Of a stretch of 23,495 nucleotides of DNA, positions 14,251-22,202 are shown in pieces. Numbering within the stretch: position 1 is the stretch's first letter; each line of letters starts with the position of its first letter. The stretch covers positions 1 through 23,495 of the forward strand of contig DATAEK010000418.1 of NCBI GenBank assembly GCA_036258055.1, given 5' to 3'. The stretch is from DATAEK01 sp036258055. GTDB lineage: Bacteria; Acidobacteriota; Vicinamibacteria; Vicinamibacterales; 2-12-FULL-66-21. Below the pieces are notes generated by a model. It did not search any database, was not told where the DNA came from, and saw nothing but the letters and a program-made list of their open reading frames with translations. The position numbers and the translations under genes are program-made.

Positions 14251-15012
14251 TCACCAGACCTTCATGCCGCCATCGACCACGATGTCGACACCGGTTACGT
14301 ACGAGCTCTCTTCGGACGCCAGGAACAGCGCGACGTTTGCCACTTCCTCCGGCCGACCGAGACGCCCCAATAGCGTCTTGCCAAGCATCGCGGCCGCCCA
14401 CGCCGGATCTTTCAGCTGCTCTTGCGTCTGGTTGGTTTCGATCAGTCCTGGTGAAATCGAATTGGCGCGAATCCCATACTCTCGCCCTTCCATCGCGAGC
14501 TGCCGCGTCATGGCGATCACGCCTGCCTTCGCCGTCGTATGAGCCAGCGAGCCCAGCGTCTTGAAGCTCATGAGGCCGTTCAACGATCCCGTGTTCACGA
14601 CCACGCCGTGGCTCGCCTTCAGATGCGGCCACGCCGCGCGGGTGAGGAAGAACACCAGGTCGACTTCTTCCCGGCGATCGCGATCCCACTCCTCGTCGGT
14701 GATGTCCTCGATCCAGTTGAAGTACGCCATCGCGGCGTTGTTGAACAATACGTCGATCCTGCCGAACGTGCGCACGGCGAAATCGAGCAGCGCCTGGCAG
14801 TCGCCTGGCTTGGTGAGCTGGCATGGCTGCAGGGAGACCATCGTGCCTCCCGCGGCCCGAACCATGTCTACGGTGGCTTGCGCCGGGTCGACATTCAGAT
14901 CGCAGCCGACGACCGACGCACCTTCTCGAGCGAATGTCCGCGCGGCTTCACGGCCCATGCTCCCGCCCGTCCCCGTGATGACGCACACCTTGCCCGAAAG
15001 CCTGTCTGACAT
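14251..15012 (-). CDS. SDR-family oxidoreductase
   Basis: This 253-residue protein is a classical short-chain dehydrogenase/reductase. The Rossmann motif is TGTGGSMGR (14-21), the NNAA strand is at 91-94, and the catalytic region has S143 (NTGSLNG) and K162. The catalytic Tyr of YxxxK is replaced by His158 (HTTAK). That variant occurs in a subset of SDRs with similar surroundings, so the gene is probably not broken, but its chemistry may differ. The C-terminus SSYVTGVDIVVDGG is standard. The ATG at 15012 follows a GGGAG ribosome binding site. It is the first gene of a pair with the aldo/keto reductase. A palindromic mobile-element remnant lies 83 bases upstream and may separate the operon from its original promoter. 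Confidence 0.92.
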   Translation of the reverse strand: MSDRLSGKVCVITGTGGSMGREAARTFAREGASVVGCDLNVDPAQATVDMVRAAGGTMVSLQPCQLTKPGDCQALLDFAVRTFGRIDVLFNNAAMAYFNWIEDITDEEWDRDRREEVDLVFFLTRAAWPHLKASHGVVVNTGSLNGLMSFKTLGSLAHTTAKAGVIAMTRQLAMEGREYGIRANSISPGLIETNQTQEQLKDPAWAAAMLGKTLLGRLGRPEEVANVALFLASEESSYVTGVDIVVDGGMKVW

Positions 15013-15095
15013 TAGCCGTGCTCCCTGGCCTTGGCGGCCGGCTCATCGGCTGCGCTGACACCGACGTTTGCATTCAGCTTCGACACTGGAGATGT

Positions 15096-15261
15096 CTAGC
15101 AGCCCGTGGCGAAACGCTGGCGTCGCACCGAGACGGGCGAGCCGCCTCGCGGGCAAGGCGCGACGACTGAGAATACCGGGAGTATTTGATGGAGGAGCAA
15201 CGCAGCCCGCGAGGATGCATCGCCCGTCGAATGCAGCCAGCGTTTTACCACGGGCTGCTAG
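15096..15261. mobile_element. 166-bp palindromic MITE-like element with CTAG ends
   Basis: The element is bounded by CTAG at 15096-15099 and 15258-15261. Next inside are terminal inverted repeats of 21 bases (15100-15120 and 15237-15257), identical at 19 of 21 positions, beginning CAGCCCGTGG and ending AACGCTGG. Further inside, GACGGGCGA...CTCGCGGGC near 15132-15152 pairs with its complement near 15205-15228, and the centre has AATACCGGGAGTATT, so nearly the whole element can fold into one long hairpin. It encodes no protein. CTAG fits the YTAR target duplication reported for the IS701 family, and an IS701-type transposase fragment starts 11 bases away. It may be a non-autonomous derivative or the end of the same IS. 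Confidence 0.7.
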
Positions 15262-15271
15262 TACTACTTTG

Positions 15272-16017
15272 TCAGTTTCGTAACTCGATTTCTTTGAGCT
15301 TGAGCATCCACTTCAGGTAATGGGGCTGCGTCATGAAAAAGTGCGCGGTCAGGACTTCCGTGACGACCGCGCGTACGCGTGGAAGCGTCAGATGAGTCTG
15401 CCCGCGGCGCCGACGTTCGTTCTGGAGAAAGCCGTACGCGATGGCGGTCAGCACGACGTGGCGTTGCCAGCCAGGCAGCGTGCGGCCCTCGAAGTGATCG
15501 AGCCCGATTTCGTCCTTCAGCTCTTGGTACTGTTGCTCGATGGCCCAACGCTGATGGGCGAGGCGCACGAGCGCGCGGAGCGCCGCCGTCGCGGGCAGGT
15601 TGATCAGAAAATACTTGGTCCGCGGCGTCGGCCCGAGGTCGCGTTCGCAGAGCAGCCAGACTTCGGGTGCGAGGCGGCGTTGCTCTTTCCAGTCGTGCCA
15701 CGGCGTGACGCGAATGGCACAGAAGCGGGCCCGCCAGGGGGGATTCGCGCCGTTGCGCCACGAGACGAGTCGCCACTGGCGAGCCGATCGGGTGGCGGCC
15801 CAGGCCCGCGCCTCGACCGGCTGCGTGTCGTCGGGCAAGCGCCACTGGGTCCGCGGACGTCCCGTGCCCGTCGGCGACGCAGGCGGCTGCAGCACCGGCG
15901 TGCCCAGCAACACCGTCAGGTCCGCAGAGACGCCCAGCGCATAGGGCAGCTGGGCGCGATGCAAGGTGCGACGCAACGTGGCGCTGTCGCCGAATTCCGC
16001 ATCGCCGACCACCGCGC
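15272..16017 (-). pseudogene. IS701-family transposase, 5'-truncated
   Basis: About 247 codons of an IS701-type (DDE) transposase remain. The sequence begins VVGDAEFGDSATLRR, holding the second catalytic Asp, and contains the catalytic Glu region RWAIEQQYQELKDEIGLDHFEG, followed by a basic tail ending KLKEIELRN. Complete members are about 400 residues, so the N-terminal 40%, including the first catalytic Asp and any start codon, is missing. The break is at about 16013-16018, exactly where the reading frame of a GMC oxidoreductase resumes on the other strand. The nearest in-frame start is a GTG at 16012. It cannot be active. No left inverted repeat or target duplication is visible at the truncated end. 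Confidence 0.85.
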
Positions 16018-16725
16018 GACGTCGTCGAGAACCTCCCTGGGGTTGGCGAAAATCTGCAGGACCACGTGCTCGTGTCAGGTGTCGTATTCAAGTACAAAGG
16101 CAAGATGCCGGACCGACCCGCAGACAGCAATGCCGTCGAGGCAGAGGCGTACTTATCGAGTGGTCCATCGGCCGATACCGACATCAATCTCGTTCTTGAA
16201 CAACTGCCTGCGGTTACACCCGAAACTGCCGCGCGCTTTGGATCGCCTCCCGCAGACGCATTCACGATTGCGCCGGCTCTGGTGCAGCCGACGAGCAGAG
16301 GCTCCGTCCGTCTGGCCAGCAACAACTCTCGGGATGCCGCTGTGATCGATGGCAATTATCTCGGCACCGATTGTGATTTTGCGGCCATCGTGCGCGCCAT
16401 CGAAGCCGCGCGTGAACTCGGGAACCAGCCAGCCTTTGACAGTGTGCGCGAGGCCGAGCTCGTTCCCGGTCCGAAGGCGACGGCCGAGGAGATCCGGGAA
16501 CTCGCCCGATTGGCTTCGGCAAGCTTCGGACATCCAGTGGGCACCTGCAAGATGGGTGTGGATCAGCTCGCTGTTGTCGACCCGACGCTGCGTGTACACG
16601 GAATTCTGGGCTTGCGCGTGGCCGACGCATCGGTAATGCCGCGAATCATTACGGGACCGACGAACGCGCCGACCCATATGATTGCGGGCCGAGCCTCCAA
16701 GCTGGTTCTCGGCCGGGAGGCATAA
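16018..16725 (+). pseudogene. GMC-family oxidoreductase, C-terminal fragment
   Basis: Starting at the IS junction the plus strand reads DVVENLPGVGENLQDHV, a conserved segment in the middle of GMC flavoenzymes, and then the complete C-terminal domain: APALVQPTSRGSVRLAS, the catalytic His in ASFGHPVGTCKMG, and RVADASVMPRIITGPTNAP with the second active-site residue. The N-terminal FAD-binding half with its GxGxxG motif is missing, so the enzyme cannot hold its cofactor. Full-length members are about 530 residues; 235 remain. A GTG at 16066 could start a shorter product but would make no working enzyme. The fragment ends 59 bases before a SnoaL-like gene on the same strand, which suggests the two were once co-transcribed. 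Confidence 0.85.
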
Positions 16726-16784
16726 GAGGCCAATTGCAGGTCGAGAGCGTTGGCGCGCCCGCGTGACAAGGCTGGAGATATGAA

Positions 16785-17219
16785 ATGAGCTCACCTAATG
16801 ACCAGAACAGAATTCAGGTGATCCAGGACTACTTCAGGCTGGCCGATCAAGGCCGTCCAGAGATTCTCGAGCTGCTCCACGAGGACGCAGAGATTTACTT
16901 CCCCAAGTTTGGATTCGGCCTTGGTCGTCAGTCACTGTTTGAGATGATGAAGGGATTTGAGGGCTCCCTCGAGTTCATCCAGCATGACTATGACCAGCTG
17001 AAGTTCATTCCTGCTGGCGACTATGTCGTTGTGGAAGGAACCTCCCACGGCAAGCTTTCGGGAAAAGTCTGGACTGGAGGAGAAACTCCTGGTGGTCGCT
17101 TTTGCAACGTCTTCAAATTCAGTGGAGATCGAATTTCAAGTGTCCATATCTATCTTGATCCCGACTACACCGGAGAGGATGCCGCGCGATTCAGATGGGG
17201 CAAGAATCGTAAATGGTGA
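16785..17219 (+). CDS. SnoaL/NTF2-like protein (nuclear transport factor 2 fold)
   Basis: The 144-residue product has the layout of a SnoaL-like protein: an N-terminal helix (IQVIQDYFRLADQGRPEILELLHEDAEIYFPKF), a second helix (SLFEMMKGFEGSLEFI) and a curved beta-sheet with VVVEGTSHGKL, RFCNVFKFSGDRISSVHIYLDPD. The family includes ketosteroid isomerase-like, polyketide cyclase and dehydratase enzymes, and also non-catalytic binding proteins; the substrate cannot be read. The start ATG is preceded by GGAGA at good spacing. It follows the GMC oxidoreductase fragment on the same strand, so it may once have acted on a product of that enzyme. A strong hairpin lies about 50 bases downstream. Codon use appears slightly more AT-rich than its neighbours. 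Confidence 0.82.
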   Translation: MSSPNDQNRIQVIQDYFRLADQGRPEILELLHEDAEIYFPKFGFGLGRQSLFEMMKGFEGSLEFIQHDYDQLKFIPAGDYVVVEGTSHGKLSGKVWTGGETPGGRFCNVFKFSGDRISSVHIYLDPDYTGEDAARFRWGKNRKW

Positions 17220-17270
17220 AGTCGCAACATCACGGAATTCGCTGTCCGGCCGGCAAAAAAACACCGAGGA

Positions 17271-17307
17271 ATGACGGCACCCGCGGCGGATTGGCGGGTG
17301 TCGTCAT
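17271..17307. terminator. Convergent hairpin terminator
   Basis: ATGACGGCACCCGC (17271-17284) pairs with GCGGGTGTCGTCAT (17294-17307) around a 9-base loop, with one mismatch in 14. It lies between the plus-strand SnoaL-like gene and the minus-strand hydrolase. Read on the minus strand, a run of seven T follows 12 bases after the stem (17256-17262 on the plus strand as A), and on the plus strand a weak T-rich stretch follows. It probably serves both genes. Confidence 0.7.
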
Positions 17308-17326
17308 TGTTTGTGCGATTAGGTCG

Positions 17327-18046
17327 CTACTGCGACGTCAAGGCCACGCTGGTCGCGGCCTTCGCGATAAGCGTCGCAACGGCCTGCGGCTGCGACACGT
17401 AGACGGCGTGACTCCCCTTGACCTCGGTCACAGTCGCACCGGCGCGCTTCGACATCGCGCGCTGCGCATCGGGCGGAATCATCTTGTCTTCGGTCGACAC
17501 GAGGTACCAGCTTGGCTTCGACTTCCACGCCGGCTCGGTGACGGCGCCGTTGAGTGCCTCGAGCCCCCATGGGACCTGCGAGTCCGCCATGAAAGCAGCC
17601 GCCTCCGCGCTCACATCCGCGGCAAATGACGCGCGAAACTGTGTCCGATCGAGAAACAGATAGCCGTCCTGTGGCGGCAGGATCGGAGGGACGGGCGCAC
17701 CCGGTGGCGGGTTCTTGATCAGCGCGGACACCGACTCGCCCTTGTCGGGAGCAAACGCCGCGATGTACACGAGGCCCGCGACCTTCGGATCCGTGCCGGC
17801 TTCCGTGATCACGACGCCCCCGTACGAGTGGCCAACGAGAATCGCTGGGCCGTTCTGCGCGGCCAGCGCGCGTTTCGTGACCGCGACGTCATCCGCCAAC
17901 GAAGTGGTCGGATTCTGGACGATCGCCACGTTGTAGCCGTCCTTCTTCAGAAGATCGTAGACGCCCTGCCAACCGGAACCGTCGACGAACCCCCCGTGCA
18001 CCAGAACGACGTTCCTGATTCCTTCCACGGCTTTCGCTTCCGCCAT
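17327..18046 (-). CDS. Alpha/beta hydrolase
   Basis: The 239-residue protein is an alpha/beta hydrolase: VVLVHGGFVDGSGW (oxyanion region), nucleophile elbow GHSYGG with S74, the acid D187 in STEDKMIPP, and the catalytic His H213 in KGSHAVYVSQP. It resembles the EstC/'alpha/beta fold hydrolase' group of small esterases that are often annotated as salicylate esterase-like; the true substrate is unknown. No signal peptide is present, so it is likely cytoplasmic. The ATG at 18046 follows GGGGAGG, a strong ribosome binding site. The stretch from 18062 to 18359 between this gene and the DUF3237 gene upstream holds no feature that I can support, and probably contains its promoter. Confidence 0.9.
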   Translation of the reverse strand: MAEAKAVEGIRNVVLVHGGFVDGSGWQGVYDLLKKDGYNVAIVQNPTTSLADDVAVTKRALAAQNGPAILVGHSYGGVVITEAGTDPKVAGLVYIAAFAPDKGESVSALIKNPPPGAPVPPILPPQDGYLFLDRTQFRASFAADVSAEAAAFMADSQVPWGLEALNGAVTEPAWKSKPSWYLVSTEDKMIPPDAQRAMSKRAGATVTEVKGSHAVYVSQPQAVATLIAKAATSVALTSQ

Positions 18047-18359
18047 AAAACCTCCCCATAGCCAGCTTGATTCATTCCTCTTCTTCGTGTGCTGAACACG
18101 GCGTCACAGACGCGCGCCATCCGTAAGTTTTTGCGTTCTATAGCCGAACCCGCTCACCCGCGCGATCTTCGGGAGAACCGCTCGCGAAGTCTCGTGAGGC
18201 CAGGGTGCCGAGACACGTCGTTGATGCGGCCCAGAGCACGCGCACGGCGACAGTGGCCGAGTCGGCCTAGAATGCAGCGAAGAGAGCTTTCGGCTGATCG
18301 TCGAAACGATTCCCGGTCTGATCGCGGTCATGATACCCGAAGGCGGGGTCGACACGTCT

Positions 18360-18761
18360 TCAGAGAATCTCCTCGATGGTGTGAACCGGCCCGTCTCGGT
18401 GAACCTCCCCACTACCCACTGCGAGCAGGCGATTGAGGAACGCGTACTTCGGGGCGGCAGTCTCGAAGCGGGGCAGCGTGCGGAAATAGTGGTTCGCGTC
18501 GTCGCGCACGCCAGTGAATGTCATGTGGATCAACGCGCTGTCGTCGGTCTCGAGGGTCACCCGGAGATCGAGCTCGAACGTTCCATCGGCGGCCGCGGTC
18601 ACCCAATCGGTTCCGCCGCCGAGAACGATTCCGCGCAGGCGCTCGCCTTCAAAAGACCCGCCCGTAATCGGAAAGATCGAGAGTATGCCACGCGGCGTCG
18701 GACCGATCTCCTCGGGCGCAGCGGTCGTCAGACGCAGGCGCATCAGCGGACGGGCGTTCAT
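18360..18761 (-). CDS. DUF3237 protein (133 aa)
   Basis: The protein matches DUF3237: a strand LMRLRLTTAAPEEIGPTPRG, the ITGGSFEGERLRGIVLGGGTDW core, ELDLRVTLETDDSALIHM, and the FETAAPKYAFLNRLLAVGSGE end. This fold forms a small beta-barrel and its role is unknown; such genes are often near oxidoreductases and hydrolases. It is shorter than its neighbour (133 against 150 residues): the insertion before YFRTLPRFET found in the other copy is missing. A GAGGA ribosome binding site precedes the ATG. It is separated by 26 bases from the upstream DUF3237 gene on the same strand, so the two are probably co-transcribed and arose by duplication or by joint transfer. Confidence 0.88.
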   Translation of the reverse strand: MNARPLMRLRLTTAAPEEIGPTPRGILSIFPITGGSFEGERLRGIVLGGGTDWVTAAADGTFELDLRVTLETDDSALIHMTFTGVRDDANHYFRTLPRFETAAPKYAFLNRLLAVGSGEVHRDGPVHTIEEIL

Positions 18762-18787
18762 AGAGTCCTCAGCCTTCGGAAACCAGT

Positions 18788-19240
18788 TTAGAGCAGTTCA
18801 TGAATGGTGTAGATCGGACCTTCAGGGCGTCGATCGCCGCTCGCCACCGTTATGAGATGGTTCAAGAATGCGTACGCCGGGTGGGCGGTTTCGAACCGCG
18901 GCGTCGTCCGAAAATAGTAGGCTGCCGGATCCACCGCCTCGCCACGTGCCAGGGCCGCTATCACATCCGGCGGACCGTGACGCAAGCCGAACGACCTCAT
19001 CGAAATGAGTGCGCCGTCGTCGGTCCGCAGCGTGGCGCGAAGGTCCAGCTCGAGAACTCCATCCGCTCGAAGGAGGAGCCAGTCGGCGCTTCCACCAGGT
19101 AGCACAGATCCGCGAAGTCGCGGGCCCTCAAAGTCGCCGCCCGTGATGGGGACCGTCCGACGAGTCCCATAGGGCACCGCGCCGATGCTCTGCGGCGTCG
19201 CGACCGTCACGCGCAGGATCATGAGCAAACGCGTGTTCAT
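18788..19240 (-). CDS. DUF3237 protein (150 aa)
   Basis: This second DUF3237 copy shares ITGGDFEGPRLRGSVLPGGSADW, ELDLRATLRTDDGALISM and FETAHPAYAFLNHLITVASGD with its downstream paralogue. It carries an additional segment, RHGPPDVIAALARGEAVDPAAY, normal for the family, that the shorter copy lacks. The ATG at 19240 sits four bases after the stop of the short hydrolase-tail ORF (GAGTGAGTGATG), so translation is probably coupled to that ORF; a GTG at 19243 would add one residue. Function unknown. Confidence 0.88.
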   Translation of the reverse strand: MNTRLLMILRVTVATPQSIGAVPYGTRRTVPITGGDFEGPRLRGSVLPGGSADWLLLRADGVLELDLRATLRTDDGALISMRSFGLRHGPPDVIAALARGEAVDPAAYYFRTTPRFETAHPAYAFLNHLITVASGDRRPEGPIYTIHELL

Positions 19241-19243
19241 CAC

Positions 19244-19384
19244 TCACTCCACAAAGGGCACCAATTCGGCGTTCACGCGATCGGCGTGCGTCCAGCACAG
19301 CCCGTGTGGACCGCCAGCGATTTCGGCGAACTTGACGTGCTTGATCATCTTGGCCTGTCGTCGTGAGGTTGATCGTGCGTTCAT
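19244..19384 (-). pseudogene. C-terminal tail of an alpha/beta hydrolase with an intact RBS
   Basis: The 46-residue frame ends with VKFAEIAGGPHGLCWTHADR and then VNAELVPFVE, the usual last strand and helix of chloroperoxidase-type alpha/beta hydrolases, including the catalytic His in GGPHGL. Everything before TSRRQAKMIKH is missing, so the nucleophile and acid residues are gone. Yet the ATG at 19384 is preceded by AAAGGAG at ideal spacing, which decides the start and suggests that an internal deletion joined the original start region to the tail. The stop overlaps the region of the following DUF3237 start. It cannot be an enzyme; it could still serve as a translated leader for the DUF3237 genes. 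Confidence 0.6.
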
Positions 19385-19441
19385 GTGCATGCTCCTTTCA
19401 CACGTGGAATTACACAAGATGGCCCGCCGCGAATCCATCGG

Positions 19442-19466
19442 ACGAAGGTATCGGCGACACCTTCGT
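19442..19466. repeat. Inverted repeat in the divergent intergenic region
   Basis: ACGAAGGT (19442-19449) and ACCTTCGT (19459-19466) form a perfect 8-bp inverted repeat with a 9-base spacer. It lies in the 351-base region 19385-19735 between the leftward hydrolase-tail/DUF3237 genes and the rightward kinase operon, about 60 bases upstream of the leftward start. It could be an operator or a hairpin in the leader. Confidence 0.3.
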
Positions 19467-19577
19467 ATCGGTTCCCGCTCCTGGAAGACGCAGACTCGTC
19501 GCGACGGATTGAATTCGTCAGTTGTCGCACTGCGTACGACTGCACGAATGCGCCCCGCGGCGGTGGCAGTGAACCCA

Positions 19578-19599
19578 ATACCAAAGTCTCATGGACGAT
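19578..19599 (+). promoter_or_regulatory. Operator-like 22-bp repeat, copy 1
   Basis: This block starts ATACCAAAGTCTC and ends ATGGACGAT. It matches a second block at 22938-22959 at 20 of 22 positions. Here it lies 137 bases upstream of the histidine kinase start. The flanking bases of the two copies are unrelated, which argues for a conserved binding site over a recent duplication. Confidence 0.45.
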
Positions 19600-19735
19600 G
19601 GTCGGCAGCGTGACGCATTCTGTAGGCGTACAGGTCCCATCGAGGGATGGGATGGACCACGAGCTCAGGCCGTCGTGAATTCGCTACCGTGCTCAAGAAC
19701 CCTGGTTGCCGACGAGACGGATTGAGGAACGCACC

Positions 19736-21745
19736 ATGAGCGAACAGAAACGAATCGCGAAGGAGCTCGACCAACGCGTCGCGGAACGGACGAGAGACCT
19801 GGCCGAAGCCAATGAAGCGTTGAAGAAGGAACTTGTAGTGGAGCGTCAGCGGACAGAAGCAGTACAACGCGGAGGACGATTGATCGTGGCCAGCATTCCT
19901 GGCCTCGTCGCTGGTCTGACCCCGACGGGTGGCGTCGACTTCGTCAACGACCCACTCGTCGAATACTGCGGTCGGACACTCGAGGAATTGCAGCAATGGG
20001 GGACCAGCGATACGGTTCACCCTGATGACCTCCCTCGCGTCATCCGGATCTTCACCCAAGCGATCGCATCGGGCGCGCCATATGAATTCGAGGCGCGCCT
20101 CAGACGCTTCGACGGCGCGTATCGTTGGTTTCAGGTTCGTGGGCTTCCCCATCGGGACGCCAGCGGAGCCATTCTCCGCTGGTACGCCGTGCACACCGAC
20201 GTAGACGAGCGCAAACGCGCGGAGGACGCGCTCAGGCACAGCGAGGCCAGCTTGCGGGCCATCGTCGAGACGACGCCTGAGTGCATACATGTGATTGCCG
20301 GCGATGGAACGTTATTGAGCGTGAACGCCGCCGGCGCCGCGATGGCGGGCGCACCATCCGTCGATCTCATGCTTGGGCGAAACTTCTACGACTTCGTCAC
20401 GCCGGACGATCGCGAGCGATATCGTGCGTTCAACGAAAGCGTGTGCGCCGGGCAGAAGGGCTTTCTGCAGTTTGACATCATCAGAATGGACGGCGAGTGT
20501 CGCCATCTGGAGACGCGCGCAGCCCCACTGCGCAACGACGATGGCACCGTCGCGCAACTGGGCGTGGCGCGTGACATCACGGCTCGCAAACAGGCCGAAG
20601 CACGATTGCGCGAGAGCGAACGCCACCTGCGCCAGTTGACCGAGACCATTCCTGAGATGCTCTGGAGCGCCACGCCGGAAGGAGCGATCGACTACTGCAA
20701 TGCGCGGTTGCGTGATTACACTGGTTTCGACGCCGAACAGGTCATGGGTGACGGATGGACGAAGCTTCTTCATCCCGATGATGTCGATCAAGCGGTTCAG
20801 GAGTGGTTGTCCTGCATCAGAACCGGAGCTTCGTACCGGGTCGAGGTGCGGACGTTCCACGCCGCGGATGCCACCTATCGATGGTGCATGACAAACGGGC
20901 GCCCGTTACTGGACGAATACGGGCGCATCCTCAAGTGGTACGGCACGGTCGTGGACATGCACGATTGGAGACAGGCGCAGGAGGAGCTGCGCCAGACCCA
21001 AGAGAAGCTCGCGTACATGATGCGCGTGATCACGATGGGCGAACTGACCGCGTCGATCGCCCACGAAGTCAACCAGCCGCTGTCGGGCATCATGACCAAC
21101 GCCGGCACGTGCTTGCGGATGCTGGCCGCTGATCCTCCAGACGTCGACGGCGCGTGCGAGACGGCGCGGCGAACGATTCGCGACGCCAACCGTGCATCCG
21201 ATGTGATCGTGCGATTGCGCGCTCTCTTCAGCGGGAAAGAGCTCGCGACGGAATCGATGGACCTGAACGAGGCGACGCGCGAGGTGATTGCGTTGTCTAT
21301 GAGCGAGCTTCAGAGACATCGTGTGATGCTCCGGCCGGAGCTCGCCGACGATCTTCCGCTCGTCACAGCCAATCGTGTCCAGCTTCAACAGGTCATCCTG
21401 AACCTGCTCCGCAATGCTTCTGACGCGATGGTCGGCGTGGACGATGGTCCGCGACAACTCCTCATCAGAACTGAACGCGACGAAGGCGATCGTGTGCGCC
21501 TGACGGTGCAGGATGTCGGCGTGGGCCTCGAGCCCCACGTCATGGACAAGCTCTTTCAAGCCTTCTACACCACCAAGAGCAGTGGCATGGGCATCGGGCT
21601 GTCCGTCAGCCGTTCCATCATCGAAAAGCATGGGGGTCGTCTCTGGGGTGAACCGAATGACGGGCCCGGCGCCACGTTCGCTTTTTCCATTCCCCGCGAT
21701 CCAGCACGCACGACGGACGCGGCACGCGTCATGAGGCACTCGTAA
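19736..21745 (+). CDS. PAS-domain sensor histidine kinase (FixL-like)
   Basis: The 669-residue protein has an N-terminal coiled coil (about 5-45), three PAS domains (about 48-160, 168-285 and 295-412, each closing with a PAC-type segment), a HisKA domain with phospho-acceptor H443 in TASIAHEVNQPLSGI, and a HATPase domain with N box N560 (LNLLRNASDAM), G1 box DVGVGL and G2 box GMGIGL. No membrane helix is visible, so it is a cytoplasmic sensor. PAS1 and PAS3 are of the PAS_3 fold; I see no clear heme-binding His as in FixL, so ligand and signal are unknown. The ATG at 19736 follows GAGGA; a TTG at 19706 would add ten residues. Its stop overlaps the next gene's start in TAATG, so it is co-translated with the receiver protein. 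Confidence 0.93.
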   Translation: MSEQKRIAKELDQRVAERTRDLAEANEALKKELVVERQRTEAVQRGGRLIVASIPGLVAGLTPTGGVDFVNDPLVEYCGRTLEELQQWGTSDTVHPDDLPRVIRIFTQAIASGAPYEFEARLRRFDGAYRWFQVRGLPHRDASGAILRWYAVHTDVDERKRAEDALRHSEASLRAIVETTPECIHVIAGDGTLLSVNAAGAAMAGAPSVDLMLGRNFYDFVTPDDRERYRAFNESVCAGQKGFLQFDIIRMDGECRHLETRAAPLRNDDGTVAQLGVARDITARKQAEARLRESERHLRQLTETIPEMLWSATPEGAIDYCNARLRDYTGFDAEQVMGDGWTKLLHPDDVDQAVQEWLSCIRTGASYRVEVRTFHAADATYRWCMTNGRPLLDEYGRILKWYGTVVDMHDWRQAQEELRQTQEKLAYMMRVITMGELTASIAHEVNQPLSGIMTNAGTCLRMLAADPPDVDGACETARRTIRDANRASDVIVRLRALFSGKELATESMDLNEATREVIALSMSELQRHRVMLRPELADDLPLVTANRVQLQQVILNLLRNASDAMVGVDDGPRQLLIRTERDEGDRVRLTVQDVGVGLEPHVMDKLFQAFYTTKSSGMGIGLSVSRSIIEKHGGRLWGEPNDGPGATFAFSIPRDPARTTDAARVMRHS

Positions 21746-22116
21746 TGGTCCAGCGCTCGCTCGTGTCGGTCGTCGACGACGATGAGTCCGTGCGCGAGTC
21801 GCTGCCAGACTTGTTGCGGCAGTTCGGCTTCGCCGTCCAGGCATTCTCGTCGGCCGAGGCGTTCCTCACGTCGGAGTTCGTCAGCCAGACCAACTGCCTC
21901 ATTCTCGATATCGCGATGGTCGGCATGTCGGGACCCGACCTGCAACAAGAACTGACACGCCGGCGGCAGGCGATTCCGATTGTGTTCATCACCGCGCACG
22001 GTGACAAAACTGTCCGTCCGCGCCTGTTGGCGCAGGGGGCCGCAGAGTGCCTGTTCAAGCCTTTCAGCGACGATGCCTTGCTCGAGGCGCTCACCAAAGC
22101 TCTTGCGATGAGGTAA
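21745..22116 (+). CDS. Single-domain FixJ-type response regulator
   Basis: The 123-residue protein is only a receiver domain: acidic residues D11-D13, phospho-acceptor D55 (LILDIAM), T83 and K105 (FKPF). It is most similar to FixJ/NodW receivers, and to the receiver of the next gene, from which it differs by missing the linker and LuxR domain. The start overlaps the kinase stop by one base. It may act as a phosphate sink, as a shuttle, or as a competitor of the full-length regulator for the kinase. The carboxyl end stops right after the last receiver helix, so it looks natural and not truncated. Position 59-60 has VG where FixJ has PG, a small change near the phosphorylation site. Confidence 0.92.
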   Translation: MVQRSLVSVVDDDESVRESLPDLLRQFGFAVQAFSSAEAFLTSEFVSQTNCLILDIAMVGMSGPDLQQELTRRRQAIPIVFITAHGDKTVRPRLLAQGAAECLFKPFSDDALLEALTKALAMR

Positions 22117-22202
22117 ACATGCGAACAGTGAGCACGGATCCATGGGCCACGGCCATATACACTGAGTCCGCCGAGCAAGGGGGCGAAGTCGAGGGTCGTC
22201 AG

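Noticed and set aside
15320..16345. Plus-strand frame of 341 codons crossing the transposase and GMC fragments
   Set aside because: It is antisense to the transposase and out of frame with the GMC domain, with no similarity to either.
19589..20290. Minus-strand frame of 233 codons opposite the kinase N-terminus
   Set aside because: Antisense to a clear PAS domain; no motif or start signal of its own.
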